Notes: generated by a model not told the origin, from the letters alone. Shown: positions 15,949-25,638, numbered from the stretch's first letter. The stretch: DNA of 64,000 bases from Pseudorhodobacter aquimaris (GCF_001202025.1 NZ_LGHS01000041.1:1-64000); one strand, 5' to 3'. Made by a program: numbers and translations.

Positions 15949-17485
15949 GCCAAGGCCTTGGGCGGTTCTTTTATGTGCGACACTGGGGTTTGCCTCGCTT
16001 GCCGCCCATGCCCAAGAGCCGCTTTCCGCGATTGACTGGCTGTCGAGTTCGGTCGCAACCCCCGCCACCAAACCCGCCCTCAATGAGCCGGGCGTGACGG
16101 GTGTAGGCAGCGCCATGCCGCAAAGGGTTATCGTCTCGCGTCTGGACGGGCCGTCACCGGATGCGGCGGGGGTGCTGGCCTCTCGCGTTACCGGACTGCC
16201 GCGCAACCTTTGGGGTTTGGGCGAAACCGAACAGATCGCGGCCCTGATCTCGACGCGGCGCGATGATGCCCTGCCGTCGCTTCAACGGGTGATGATGACC
16301 TTGATGCTGGCGCAGGCAAATGCGCCTGCAGATGCCGACGGGCGCGGTCTCTTGTTGATGGCGCGGATTGACAAGCTGCTGGATATGGGCGCGCTGGATG
16401 AGGCGAACGCCCTGATTGCCGCCACGGGCAAGATGACGCCGGATGTCTTTCGCCGCTTTTTCGATATTTCGATGCTGACCGGCCATGAGGATGACGCCTG
16501 CGCGCATTTGCATAAATCGCCCGATCTGGCACCGACCTATCCTGCGCGGATCTTTTGCCTTGCGCGCTCGGGCGATTGGACGGGGGCGGCGCTGACGCTG
16601 CGCATGGCGCAGGCTTTGGGCTATGTAGATGCGGCCGATGACGCGCTGTTGTCGCGTTTCCTTGATCCCGACCTTTATGAGGGGGAGCCGCCCCTGACCC
16701 CGCCCGCGCCCGTAACCCCGCTGGCATGGCGGATGCTGGAGGCGATTGGCGAGAGCCTGCCCACCATCCATCTGCCGATAGCCTTTGCCCATGCCGAGCT
16801 GCGCGATGCGGCGGGCTGGAAGGCCAAGCTGGACGCCGCCGAACGTCTGGGTCGGGCCTCGGTTCTGTCGCCCAACCGCTTGCTCGGGATCTATTCCGAA
16901 CGTTTGCCTGCGGCCTCGGGCGGGGTCTGGGATCGGGTCGAGGCTGCGCAACGCTTTGACACCGCCCTCAAGACTGCGGACCCGGGCGCGGTCGCGCTTG
17001 CCCTGCCCAAAGCGTGGGAGATGATGGTCGAGGCCGGGCTGGAGGTGCCTTTTGCGGAACTCTATGCCGAAAGGTTGATGCGCCTGCCCTTGACCGGAGA
17101 GGTCGCGGCGCTGGCCTTTGAAATCTCGCTCCTGTCATCGCAATATGAGGTGGCCGCCCTTGAGCGCAGGCCTGCCAATCCGCAAGAGAGCTTCCTGATC
17201 GGCATCGCCCGCGGCAGCCTACAGGGTGTCACCCCGCCCGACGCCCTGTCGCGTGCCATAGCGCCTGCCTTTTTGCGCGCGGCCCCGCCTACCGATCTTC
17301 TGGCCTTGCTCGAGGAACAGCGTCTGGGTGAGGCCATCCTGCACGCCGTTGACCGTATCGAGCGCGGGTTGCACGGCGATCTGCGCGGCGTCACCGAAGG
17401 GCTGGCCCTGTTTCGCCATGTCGGGCTGGAAACCCTCGCGCGCCGTACCGCATTGGAGTTGATCTTGCTGGAGCGACGCGGATGA
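15938..17485 (+). CDS. Secreted alpha-helical protein of unknown function
   Basis: This 515-residue protein has a signal peptide (cleavage after AAHA, about residue 25), so it is periplasmic. The body is rich in Ala/Leu helices resembling TPR-like or alpha-solenoid repeats. It includes paired cysteines near the middle (DDACAHLHK ... RIFCLAR), but no enzymatic motif is visible. ATG at 15938 is preferred to the adjacent TTG. Its stop overlaps the ATG of xerD by four bases (ATGA), so the tiny membrane protein, this protein and XerD form one coupled unit. Its role is unknown. Confidence 0.75.
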   Translation: MSNRPRPWAVLLCATLGFASLAAHAQEPLSAIDWLSSSVATPATKPALNEPGVTGVGSAMPQRVIVSRLDGPSPDAAGVLASRVTGLPRNLWGLGETEQIAALISTRRDDALPSLQRVMMTLMLAQANAPADADGRGLLLMARIDKLLDMGALDEANALIAATGKMTPDVFRRFFDISMLTGHEDDACAHLHKSPDLAPTYPARIFCLARSGDWTGAALTLRMAQALGYVDAADDALLSRFLDPDLYEGEPPLTPPAPVTPLAWRMLEAIGESLPTIHLPIAFAHAELRDAAGWKAKLDAAERLGRASVLSPNRLLGIYSERLPAASGGVWDRVEAAQRFDTALKTADPGAVALALPKAWEMMVEAGLEVPFAELYAERLMRLPLTGEVAALAFEISLLSSQYEVAALERRPANPQESFLIGIARGSLQGVTPPDALSRAIAPAFLRAAPPTDLLALLEEQRLGEAILHAVDRIERGLHGDLRGVTEGLALFRHVGLETLARRTALELILLERRG

Positions 17486-18417
17486 GCGCGGAACATGACC
17501 GCTGGATTTCCACCTTTCTGGAGGCGCAGGCCGCCGAGCTTGACGCCGCGCAGAACACGCGCTTGGCTTATGGCCGCGATCTGGTGGATTTCGGGCGTTG
17601 GCTTGCCCGCAAGGAGAAGGCGTTTTCCACGGCCCTGCGTGAGGATATCGAGGATTATCTGATCTTTTGTGAGGCGCAGGGGCTGTCGCGTTCTACCCGC
17701 GCGCGTAGGCTATCGGCCATCCGTCAACTTTACAGGTTTGCCTTTGACGAGGGCTGGCGCGGCGACAATCCCGGCATCCGGATCAAAGGGCCGGGACGCA
17801 ATGCCAAGCTGCCGCAAACGCTGGAATGGCCCCAAGTAGAGGCCTTGCTGGAAGTGGCCAGGGAAAGTGGGCGCACCAGGATGGATAGCCTGCGCAACAG
17901 TTGCATGCTGGAGCTGATCTATGCCACCGGCATGCGGGTGTCAGAAATGGTGGAACTGCCGGTCGCCGCCGCGCGTGGCAACCCCGCGATGCTTCTGGTG
18001 CGCGGCAAGGGCGGCAAAGAGCGTATGGTGCCGCTGTCGCCTCCCGCCAAAGCGGTGCTGGCCAAGTGGCTGATTGCGCGCGACGAGGCCGAAGAGGCCG
18101 CGCAGGCCAAAGGCAAAAAGCCCTCGCGGTTTTTGTTTCCGGGGCGCGGTGCGGCAGGCCATGCCACGCGGCAACAGTTTTTTGTCTTGCTCAAATCCCT
18201 CGCCGCCAAGGCGGGGCTGGACCCGCAAAAAGTCACCCCGCACACCCTGCGCCATGCTTTTGCCACCCATCTTTTGGCCGGCGGTGCCGATTTGCGCGTG
18301 ATCCAGACACTTTTGGGCCACGCGGACCTTTCCTCGACCGAGATTTACACCCATGTTCTGGACGAGCATTTGAAATCTCTGGTGCTGGAACATCACCCGC
18401 TGGCACGCAAGACATAA
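17482..18417 (+). CDS. xerD: Site-specific tyrosine recombinase XerD
   Basis: This 311-residue tyrosine recombinase has the N-terminal SAM-like core-binding domain and a C-terminal catalytic domain. All catalytic residues are visible: Arg152 (TGMRVSEM), Lys176 (RGKGGKER), His254 and Arg257 (HTLRHAFATHLL), His280 (LLGHADLSS) and Tyr289 (EIYTHV). XerD acts with XerC at dif to resolve chromosome dimers. I prefer XerD over a phage integrase because of the length, the absence of adjacent phage genes and the typical C-terminal HPLA motif. It starts inside the stop of the preceding gene. Confidence 0.92.
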   Translation: MSAEHDRWISTFLEAQAAELDAAQNTRLAYGRDLVDFGRWLARKEKAFSTALREDIEDYLIFCEAQGLSRSTRARRLSAIRQLYRFAFDEGWRGDNPGIRIKGPGRNAKLPQTLEWPQVEALLEVARESGRTRMDSLRNSCMLELIYATGMRVSEMVELPVAAARGNPAMLLVRGKGGKERMVPLSPPAKAVLAKWLIARDEAEEAAQAKGKKPSRFLFPGRGAAGHATRQQFFVLLKSLAAKAGLDPQKVTPHTLRHAFATHLLAGGADLRVIQTLLGHADLSSTEIYTHVLDEHLKSLVLEHHPLARKT

Positions 18418-18426
18418 GGATTTATT

Positions 18427-19731
18427 GTGGACGAGACTGTTTTCGACACGGGGCTATGGCTGACGGCTGCAGCAATTCTGGGCCTTCTGGTGCTTTCGGC
18501 ATTTTTCTCCGGTTCTGAAACCGCGCTGACGGCGGCATCGCGGGGCAAGCTGCGCGCGCAGGCCGATCGCGGGTCCAAGGGGGCCGAGCATGCGCTGGAT
18601 GTGACAGACGACAGCGAAAAGCTGATCGGCGCGCTCTTGCTGGGCAATAACGTGGTTAACATTCTCTCGGCGGCGCTGGCGACGGCCCTGATGACGCGGC
18701 TTTTTGGTGAAAGCGGTGTGGCGCTGGCGACGCTGGTGATGACCATGCTGGTGCTGATCTTTGCCGAGGTGCTGCCAAAAACCTATGCCATCACCAATGC
18801 CGAACTGGCCGCCTCACGCGTGGCGCCGGTGATCCGCCTGATCATTCCGGTGTTCTCGCCCCTAGTGAACCTTGTGCGCCGTCTTGTGCGCGGTATCTTG
18901 TATGTGTTCGGGGTGCGCACCGATCCCAACAGCAAATTCTTGGCCCTGCGCGAAGAGATTGCCGGTGCCATCGCCCTTGGCCATTCCGAAGGGGCTGTGC
19001 AAAAAGAAGACCGTGATCGCCTGCTGGGCGCGCTGGACCTGCATGACCGCACCGTGGATGAGATCATGCGCCACCGCCGCGAGATCGAGATGATCGATGC
19101 CGCCAAAGCGCCGAATGATATCCTGAGCCAGGTGTTGGCCTCGCCCCATACTCGTCTGCCCGTCTATCTTGGCGATGATGAAAATATCCTCGGAGTTGTC
19201 CATTCCAAAGACCTTTTGCGCGAGGTTGAAAAGCTTTTGCGGTCGGGGTCTGGCCGGATCGCCAAGCTGGATGAGCTGGATATCCTCAAGGTTGCGATGA
19301 AACCCTATTTCGTGCCCGAAACCACCCCTCTGGATGACCAGATGCGCCAGTTCCTGAAACGGCGCACGCATTTTGCCTTGGTGGTGGATGAATATGGCGC
19401 CCTGCGCGGCTTGCTCACACTTGAGGATATTCTGGAGGAAATCGTCGGCGAGATTCGGGACGAATTTGATATTGTGGAAAAGGACCAACCCTTTGCGCGG
19501 ACCGAGGCCGGAGATTATGTGATTGAGGGCGCGATGACCATCCGCGACCTGAACCGCATAACCGATTGGGGCTTGCCCGATGAGGAGGCCAACACCATTG
19601 CAGGGCTGGTGATCCACGAGGCGCAGTTGATCCCTAATGAGGGGCAGGTTTTCAGCTTTCACGGCTTCCGCTTTGAGGTGGCGCAGCGCAAGGAAAACCG
19701 GATTACAACGTTGAAAATCCGTCCGCTTTGA
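18427..19731 (+). CDS. CNNM/CBS-domain membrane protein (HlyC/CorC family)
   Basis: This 434-residue protein has an N-terminal DUF21/CNNM membrane region (about four segments, residues 10-160, with the typical FFSGSETALTAAS). A tandem CBS domain pair (about 190-340, RLPVYLGDDENILGVVHSKDLL and FALVVDEYGALRGLLTLEDILEEIVGEI) and a C-terminal CorC_HlyC domain (350-434) follow. Relatives have been tied to magnesium and cobalt handling; the exact substrate is unknown. GTG at 18427 follows AAGGA and comes nine bases after xerD, so it is probably in the same transcript. Confidence 0.88.
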   Translation: MDETVFDTGLWLTAAAILGLLVLSAFFSGSETALTAASRGKLRAQADRGSKGAEHALDVTDDSEKLIGALLLGNNVVNILSAALATALMTRLFGESGVALATLVMTMLVLIFAEVLPKTYAITNAELAASRVAPVIRLIIPVFSPLVNLVRRLVRGILYVFGVRTDPNSKFLALREEIAGAIALGHSEGAVQKEDRDRLLGALDLHDRTVDEIMRHRREIEMIDAAKAPNDILSQVLASPHTRLPVYLGDDENILGVVHSKDLLREVEKLLRSGSGRIAKLDELDILKVAMKPYFVPETTPLDDQMRQFLKRRTHFALVVDEYGALRGLLTLEDILEEIVGEIRDEFDIVEKDQPFARTEAGDYVIEGAMTIRDLNRITDWGLPDEEANTIAGLVIHEAQLIPNEGQVFSFHGFRFEVAQRKENRITTLKIRPL

Positions 19732-19830
19732 TCGCGGGCGGCGGCGCAACCGTGCCGCCGAATGCCGCTTTGAGGCGATGCAAGGCGCGCGCGGGGGCTT
19801 AGAACAGATCAAAGCACTTGGGGGAACGAC

Positions 19831-21879
19831 ATGACGCCAGAATCCGGCAAAGACGCTTTGGTGATCTTTACGCCCTCGGGCAAACGTGGACGCTTTGCGC
19901 ATGGCACCCCGGTTTTGACGGCGGCGCGCGCGTTAGGCGTCGACCTCGACAGCGTTTGCGGCGGGCGCGGGATTTGTTCGCGCTGTCAGATCACCCCCGG
20001 CTATGGCAGCTTTGCCAAACATGGTGTGACGGTGGGCGCGGATGCGCTGTCGGAATGGAACGCGGTCGAGGAGCGCTATAAATCCAAGCGCGGGCTGATC
20101 GAGGGGCGGCGCTTGGGCTGTCAGGCAAAGGTGCAGGGCGATGTGGTCATTGATGTCCCCCCCGAAAGCCAGCTCCACAAACAGGTGATCCGCAAACGTG
20201 CCGAGGCGCGGGAAATCACGCTCGACCCCTCGGTGACGCTGCATTACGTTGAGGTGGCCGAGCCGGATATGCACGATCCCTCGGGTGATTTTGAGCGGCT
20301 GACCGCCGCGCTGCGCGATCAATGGCAGTTGGATCACCTTGGGGCTGATCTGTCGGTGCTGACAACCTTGCAACCGATCTTGCGCAAGGGCGATTGGAAG
20401 GTCACCGTGGCGGTGCACCGCGCCCAAGAGGGTGTAACCCCACGCATCATGCATGTCTGGCCGGGGCTTTATGAGGGCACGGTTTACGGCATGGCGGTTG
20501 ATCTTGGCTCCACCACCATCGCGGGCCATCTGTGCGATCTGCGCACGGGTGAGGTTCTGGCCTCCTCCGGTCTGATGAACCCGCAAATCCGCTTTGGCGA
20601 GGATTTGATGAGCCGCGTCAGCTATTCGATGATGAACCCGACGGGGGCTGCCGATATGACAACGGCGGTGCGGGCGGGGATGAACGCGCTTTTCACCCAG
20701 GCGGCGGCCGAGGCCGAGGTTGATGTCGGGTTGATCATGGATGCGGTCTTTGTCTGCAATCCGGTGATGCACCATCTTTTCCTCGGGATTGATCCGTTTG
20801 AGCTGGGTCAGGCCCCTTTTGCGCTGGCAACCTCGGGCAGTTTGCACCTGACGTCCCATGATCTTGAGCTACAGATGCATCCTTCGGCGCGGGTCTATAT
20901 CCTGCCCTGCATTGCGGGGCATGTGGGGGCCGATGCCGCCGCTGTGGCCCTGTCCGAAGCCCCCGAGAAATCCGAGGACCTTGTCTTGATTGTCGATGTT
21001 GGTACCAATGCGGAAATCCTGCTGGGCAACCGCGAAAAAGTGCTGGCGTGCTCCTCCCCCACCGGCCCCGCCTTTGAGGGCGCGCAGATCAGCTCGGGTC
21101 AGCGAGCCGCCCCCGGCGCGATCGAGCGGGTGGAAATTGACCCCGTCACCAAAGAGCCGCGATTCAAGGTGATCGGTTCGGATCTCTGGTCGGATGAGCC
21201 GGGGTTCGAGGCGGCCGTGGCCAGCACCGGCATCACCGGCATTTGCGGGTCGGGCATCATCGAGATGGTGGCCGAGATGCGCATCGCCGGTATCGTGGAC
21301 GGGCCTGGCTTGATCGGCTCGTCTGTCCAAACCGGCACCACGCGCTGTTTTCTCGACGGGCGCACCCATTCCTATATGGTTTGGGACGGCAGTGCGACGG
21401 GCGGGCCGGTGATCACCGTGACCAACCGCGATATCCGCGAGATCCAGATGGCCAAGGCCGCGCTCTATTCCGGTGCGCGGCTGTTGATGGATAGGTTCGG
21501 CGTCGATCATGTCGACCGGATCGTGCTGGCCGGGGCCTTTGGCGCGCATATCAGCCCCAAACATGCGATGGTCTTGGGGATGATCCCCGATGTGCCATTG
21601 GATAAGGTGACATCGGCGGGCAATGCCGCAGGGACCGGCGCGCGGATTGCCCTTCTCAACCGTGCCGCGCGGGCCGAGGTGGAACAAACCGTGGCACAGA
21701 TCCACAAGATCGAAACCGCCATCGAGCCGCGCTTTCAAGAGCATTTCGTCAATGCCTCCAACATCCCCAATGCGGTTGAGGGTTTTCCCCATCTGTTCAA
21801 GGTTGTGACATTGCCCGAGGTGACCTTCAATTCCGGCGGCGTAGAGACATCAGGCGGGCGCAGACGCCGCCGCGGCTGA
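19831..21879 (+). CDS. RACo-like corrinoid reductive activator (2Fe-2S + ASKHA ATPase)
   Basis: This 682-residue protein begins with a plant-type [2Fe-2S] ferredoxin domain: Cys43, Cys49, Cys52 and Cys97. A linker and the large ASKHA (actin-like ATPase) domain of the RACo/DUF4445 family follow. ATPase motifs are visible: GMAVDLGSTTIAGHL, LVLIVDVGTNAEILLG and IVLAGAFGAHI. Such proteins reductively reactivate the cobalt centre of corrinoid proteins in methyltransferase systems. No corrinoid protein or methyltransferase gene lies next to it, so the partner is unknown. The Arg-rich end (GRRRRRG) is unusual. GGGGGAACGAC precedes the ATG. The 99-base gap after the CNNM gene holds only a weak GC-rich hairpin. 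Confidence 0.88.
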   Translation: MTPESGKDALVIFTPSGKRGRFAHGTPVLTAARALGVDLDSVCGGRGICSRCQITPGYGSFAKHGVTVGADALSEWNAVEERYKSKRGLIEGRRLGCQAKVQGDVVIDVPPESQLHKQVIRKRAEAREITLDPSVTLHYVEVAEPDMHDPSGDFERLTAALRDQWQLDHLGADLSVLTTLQPILRKGDWKVTVAVHRAQEGVTPRIMHVWPGLYEGTVYGMAVDLGSTTIAGHLCDLRTGEVLASSGLMNPQIRFGEDLMSRVSYSMMNPTGAADMTTAVRAGMNALFTQAAAEAEVDVGLIMDAVFVCNPVMHHLFLGIDPFELGQAPFALATSGSLHLTSHDLELQMHPSARVYILPCIAGHVGADAAAVALSEAPEKSEDLVLIVDVGTNAEILLGNREKVLACSSPTGPAFEGAQISSGQRAAPGAIERVEIDPVTKEPRFKVIGSDLWSDEPGFEAAVASTGITGICGSGIIEMVAEMRIAGIVDGPGLIGSSVQTGTTRCFLDGRTHSYMVWDGSATGGPVITVTNRDIREIQMAKAALYSGARLLMDRFGVDHVDRIVLAGAFGAHISPKHAMVLGMIPDVPLDKVTSAGNAAGTGARIALLNRAARAEVEQTVAQIHKIETAIEPRFQEHFVNASNIPNAVEGFPHLFKVVTLPEVTFNSGGVETSGGRRRRRG

Positions 21880-21964
21880 ATTCAACGGGGACAGGCAAAA
21901 ATCGCCAGCCGGCGCGGTAACCCGCTTGACGCCACCGCCGCGCTGCCCTATTTCAACGCTCAAC

Positions 21965-22038
21965 GCGGGTGTAGCTCAATGGTAGAGCAGCAGCTTCCCA
22001 AGCTGAATACGAGGGTTCGATTCCCTTCACCCGCTCCA
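21965..22038 (+). tRNA. tRNA-Gly (anticodon CCC)
   Basis: The 74-base cloverleaf has acceptor arms GCGGGTG/CACCCGC, D-stem GCTC/GAGC, anticodon loop TTCCCAA giving anticodon CCC, T-arm with TTCGATT, and encoded CCA. The outermost anticodon-stem pair (G-A) is mismatched, which is tolerated. CCC reads GGG codons. Confidence 0.93.
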
Positions 22039-22153
22039 TCCCCACATTTTATGCATACGTCCCCATAAACACGCCATGCCAAATGGTCGGTTTTATGCGC
22101 GCCAAAGCAACCAATACAGACTGCTGTTTCTTCACTATAAAAAGAAGGAAAAT

Positions 22154-22229
<76 letters not shown>

Positions 22230-22396
22230 ACTGGCGTCTAATTAGCCCAAGCCTTTGAGTGCTGCAAGAGGCCTTTGTGGTTTTTTTTCACGTTGTCCGT
22301 TAATTTCTTGCAAGGCGCGCCTAGGGCTTCTCCGGCCCATTGCAAAGCCCGCCGAAGGTTGGCATTTTCAGGGCTGCCAATCCAAAGGGGAAAGCC

Positions 22397-23109
22397 ATGA
22401 TCATCGGCCATATCGGCGTGCGCAAAGGGTCCAAAGGGGTGCCGGGCAAGAATTTCCGGCCTGTTTGCGGCAAGCCATTGATGGATTGGTCGCTGGACCA
22501 GCTGTTTAACGAGCCGCGCGTGGATGCGGTCGTTGTCTCCACCGATGATGAGGTGATGTATGAACATGCCGTCAAGCGGGGCGCGCTGGATATCGGTTTG
22601 CGCCCGGCCCATCTGGCGACCGATACCGCCGGCAAGTTCCACGTCTGGCAACACGCGCTCGAGGTGACCGAGGCGATCACTGGCCCCGCGACGGCTTTTC
22701 TTGACCTCGACTGCACGTCGCCGCTGCGGCTGCCCTCGGATATCACCAATGCGCTGGATCTTTTTGCCGCCGAGAATCCCGATATGGTCATGTCCTGCTG
22801 TGAGGCGCGCAAGAACCCCTATTTCAACCTTGTGGAGCCGGATGAAATGGCGCGCTGCATGTCTCCAAGCCCCTGCCCGGCCGCGTTCTGGCGCGTCAGC
22901 AAGCGCCGGTGGTCTATGAGCATGTCGGCGTGGTCTATGTCGTGGCACCGGACTATCTGCGCCGCGCCGAAGGGCTCTATGACGGGCGGGTGATCCCCTA
23001 TGTTCTGTCGGCGGAACGTTGTCATGATGTCGACAGCCCGTTTGATCTGCGGATTGTCGAGTTCCTGTTGCAAGATCAAATAGACGCAGGCCTGAAGCCT
23101 AAGCCCTAA
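22397..23109 (+). pseudogene. neuA: CMP-sugar (nonulosonic acid) cytidylyltransferase, frameshifted
   Basis: This NeuA-type enzyme activates a nonulosonic acid (sialic-acid-like) with CTP. The N-terminus shows the nucleotide-binding motif IGVRKGSKGVPGKNF, then STDDEVM and DLDCTSPLRLPSDI. From 22841 the frame breaks. The bases GATGAAATGG would restore EPDENGALHVSKPLPGR if one extra A were present in the A-run (22845-22847). The other frame then carries VVYEHVGVVYVV to the stop at 23109. With that base the gene would be about 237 residues, the normal family length. The base may be a sequencing error, or the gene may be inactive or variable. AGGGGAAAGCC precedes the ATG. Its end overlaps the convergent WaaA gene by 11 bases. 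Confidence 0.78.
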
Positions 23110-24376
23110 GGGCCGCGATCCCTGCAAGGGTCCGGGCCGTAGCGCCGGCATGGGCGGCGAAAAACGCATCGATCTGTGCAGGCGTGGGATCGTCCCGCGC
23201 GATCAGGGCCTGTGCCAAAGCCTCAAAGTCGGGGACTGATCGCGCCACCCCTGCGGCCTCTGCCTCGGTGAACGGGTACTCGATGGTCCATGTTTCGGGC
23301 CCGACCAGAACCGGCTTTTTCAGGGCCAGCGGCTCGATGATGTTATGCGCGCCCTTAGGGTTGAAACCGCCCCCGACGACCACACGATCAGCCATGGCCA
23401 GATAGAAATACATTTCGCCGAGGCTATCTCCATAGAAAACGTCGATGCCCTCGGGCAGGTTGCCGGAAAGGTCTTTGGCCAGAATTTTGGACCGCCGCGC
23501 CAGACGCAGACCGGCGGCTTCGATCTGTTGGGCCACCTCATCAAAACGTTCAGGACGGCGTGGGACATAGACAAAAAGCGTGTCACGAACGTCCCGCACA
23601 GCCCTGATTGCGCTTATATATCCAGTATCCTCACCTTCGATCGCACTGGCGATGACCACGATGTCACGCGCAGGTTTCAGCGTACGCCCCGCGGCGATCT
23701 GTGCAGGCGGGATTGGTTGGTCAAAGCGCAGCTCACCGGTTATCTCAATCCCTGTGACACCGACCTGGGCAAAACGGCGCGCCTGAAGATCGGATTTTAC
23801 CAAAGCTCCCGCAAACCCTTGCATAAGCTGTGCCCTAAGGCCGATTTTCCCATCACGCTCAAAGGCTTTACTGGGGTATTGCGCATTACACATGAAGAGT
23901 GGGATATCGTGGCGGCGGGCGGCCATGATCATGCGTGGCCAAACCTCCACCTCCATCACCAGCCCGTATTTGGGGGTGAAACGGTGAAAGAACCCCGCGA
24001 AACAAAAGCCCAACTCAAACGGGACCCAAACCACCCGCACCCGCCCTGCGGCGATCTCATCGGCATAAATCTGGGTTGAGGAGCGCCTACCTGCGGGCGT
24101 GAAATGGGTGATCACCACCCGTTCCCCCTGCTCTAACAGCGCGTTGATCAATGGCACCGCTGAGCGAAACTCCCCCAAGGAAACGGCATGTACCCAGACC
24201 GCATCCGCCATTGGCGTCCCACCAAGGCCAAAGCGTTCCGCGATATGGCTGCGGTAATCGGAGTCTTTGCGGCCCCTGCGCCAGAGATAGAACAAGGCCA
24301 AAGGCAGGCCGAGCGCCCACAACAGTGCGTAGCCCCAAAGGGCGATCCGAAGTTTGAAGCCGGGGAAACGGTTCAC
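23099..24376 (-). CDS. waaA: Kdo-transferase-family glycosyltransferase (WaaA-like, GT30), copy A
   Basis: This 425-residue enzyme of the WaaA/KdtA family (GT30) transfers Kdo to lipid A precursors. It has an N-terminal membrane anchor (ALWGYALLWALGLPLALFYLW), the catalytic Glu in AVSLGEF, the VEVWPRM motif, and the donor-side motif GDSLGEMYFYLAMADRVVVGG followed by GAHNIIEPLALKKPVLVGP. It starts with GTG inside the stop of copy B (GTGA at 24373-24376), so the two are translated together. Because the cluster makes a nonulosonic acid, one of the two copies may use that sugar in place of Kdo; this cannot be told from sequence. Confidence 0.82.
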   Translation of the reverse strand: MNRFPGFKLRIALWGYALLWALGLPLALFYLWRRGRKDSDYRSHIAERFGLGGTPMADAVWVHAVSLGEFRSAVPLINALLEQGERVVITHFTPAGRRSSTQIYADEIAAGRVRVVWVPFELGFCFAGFFHRFTPKYGLVMEVEVWPRMIMAARRHDIPLFMCNAQYPSKAFERDGKIGLRAQLMQGFAGALVKSDLQARRFAQVGVTGIEITGELRFDQPIPPAQIAAGRTLKPARDIVVIASAIEGEDTGYISAIRAVRDVRDTLFVYVPRRPERFDEVAQQIEAAGLRLARRSKILAKDLSGNLPEGIDVFYGDSLGEMYFYLAMADRVVVGGGFNPKGAHNIIEPLALKKPVLVGPETWTIEYPFTEAEAAGVARSVPDFEALAQALIARDDPTPAQIDAFFAAHAGATARTLAGIAALRA

Positions 24377-25638
24377 TTTGCCATCCCCAAAAGCTGTTTG
24401 GCCAAGCCGTCCAAGGGCGCCGCACGACGGACCCGTGACTGCCCGCGCAAGCCCATCTGGGCCAGATCGCCCTTGAGTGCGCGGACCAAAGAGGCCGCAT
24501 CCGTTATCTCTTTGGCGGCCTGAGCCATGTGAAGGGCATTGAAATCATTAGCAAAATTTTCAATGCGCGGGCCGTGTAGAACGGCCGTCCCCAAGGCGGA
24601 TGCCTCCCACGGGTTATGGCCCTCGACTGCGCTGAAACTGCCGCCGATCAATGCGGCATCGGCCAGCCTGTACCACAGCCCAAGCTCGCCAAAACTATCG
24701 GCAAGATAGACCGGCTGATCGGTCAGGTTGTCTTCCGCGCTGCGCCTCGCAAAGGGCTGATCGAGCAACAACTCTCGCTTGGGATCGCGCGGAACCAGAA
24801 CCAGCAGCCAACGCGGATCATCGGCGAAAAGCTGTGCCTGTGCGGCCAATGCCACGGCCTCATCCTCGGGGTGAGTAGAGGCCGCAACCCAGATCCGCCG
24901 CCCGTCAAACATCGCCCGCATCCGTGCAAGTTCCGCCTCGTCCACGGCAAGCATTGGTGCCGCGGATTTCATCGAAGGTGCGATCTCAACCGCGCTTGCA
25001 CCAAGCGCCTTCAGGTTTGCGGCACTACGGCTGTCTTGGGCCAGAACAAGTTGAAACCGTCTCAGAACATCTTCGTAGAGTGGCTTGATAAAACGTTTCT
25101 TTTCCAAGGATTGATCCGTGATCCGCGCATTCAGAAATACCAAGGGGATACCGCGTCTGTCTGCTTCTAGCGTGCAAACAGGCCAGATTTCCTGATCACT
25201 CCAGATCGATAGATCGGGTTGCCAATGCTCCAGAAACCGCGCCACAAAAGCCGGCGCATCAATCGGCAAATATTGGTGGATGCTGCGCGGCGGCAGGTTG
25301 CCCGCCACCACCTGCGCCGAGGATCGCGCCGAGGAGGTTATCAGAAAATGCGCCCGTGGATCAGCGCGCCCCATGGCCGCGATCAGCCCGCGCAGGGCCA
25401 TCACCTCGCCCACGCCAACACCGTGCAGCCATATCAGCCGCCCCTTGGGTCGTGGCCTGCCCGCCTGCCCCAGCTTTTCTTGCCAACGGGCCGGATCTTC
25501 GCGCCCTTGGGCCAAACGGCGCCGCAGGTGCATTGGGGCCAAGGGCGCCAGCATCCGCGTCAGCATCATATAGGCGCGCAAGGCCCTTGTCGGGGAACGG
25601 GGCTTATCCAAGGTCTTGAAACTCTTTTTGCAATCCAC
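24373..25638 (-). CDS. Kdo-transferase-family glycosyltransferase (WaaA-like, GT30), copy B
   Basis: This second GT30-type protein has up to 421 residues. It has the catalytic Glu in HGVGVGEVMAL, WSDQEIWPVC in place of the usual ETEiWP motif, and a C-terminal ADSFGELGLWYRLADAALIGGSF with EGHNPWEASALGTAVLHGP. It lacks an obvious long N-terminal membrane anchor, unlike copy A. The start is uncertain. GTG at 25638 lies within neuC. TTG at 25611, which overlaps the neuC stop, is an equally good choice, and ATG at 25572 would cut into the domain. It forms an operon with neuC (upstream) and copy A (downstream). Its function is probably transfer of a Kdo-like or nonulosonic sugar. Confidence 0.72.
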   Translation of the reverse strand: MDCKKSFKTLDKPRSPTRALRAYMMLTRMLAPLAPMHLRRRLAQGREDPARWQEKLGQAGRPRPKGRLIWLHGVGVGEVMALRGLIAAMGRADPRAHFLITSSARSSAQVVAGNLPPRSIHQYLPIDAPAFVARFLEHWQPDLSIWSDQEIWPVCTLEADRRGIPLVFLNARITDQSLEKKRFIKPLYEDVLRRFQLVLAQDSRSAANLKALGASAVEIAPSMKSAAPMLAVDEAELARMRAMFDGRRIWVAASTHPEDEAVALAAQAQLFADDPRWLLVLVPRDPKRELLLDQPFARRSAEDNLTDQPVYLADSFGELGLWYRLADAALIGGSFSAVEGHNPWEASALGTAVLHGPRIENFANDFNALHMAQAAKEITDAASLVRALKGDLAQMGLRGQSRVRRAAPLDGLAKQLLGMAK

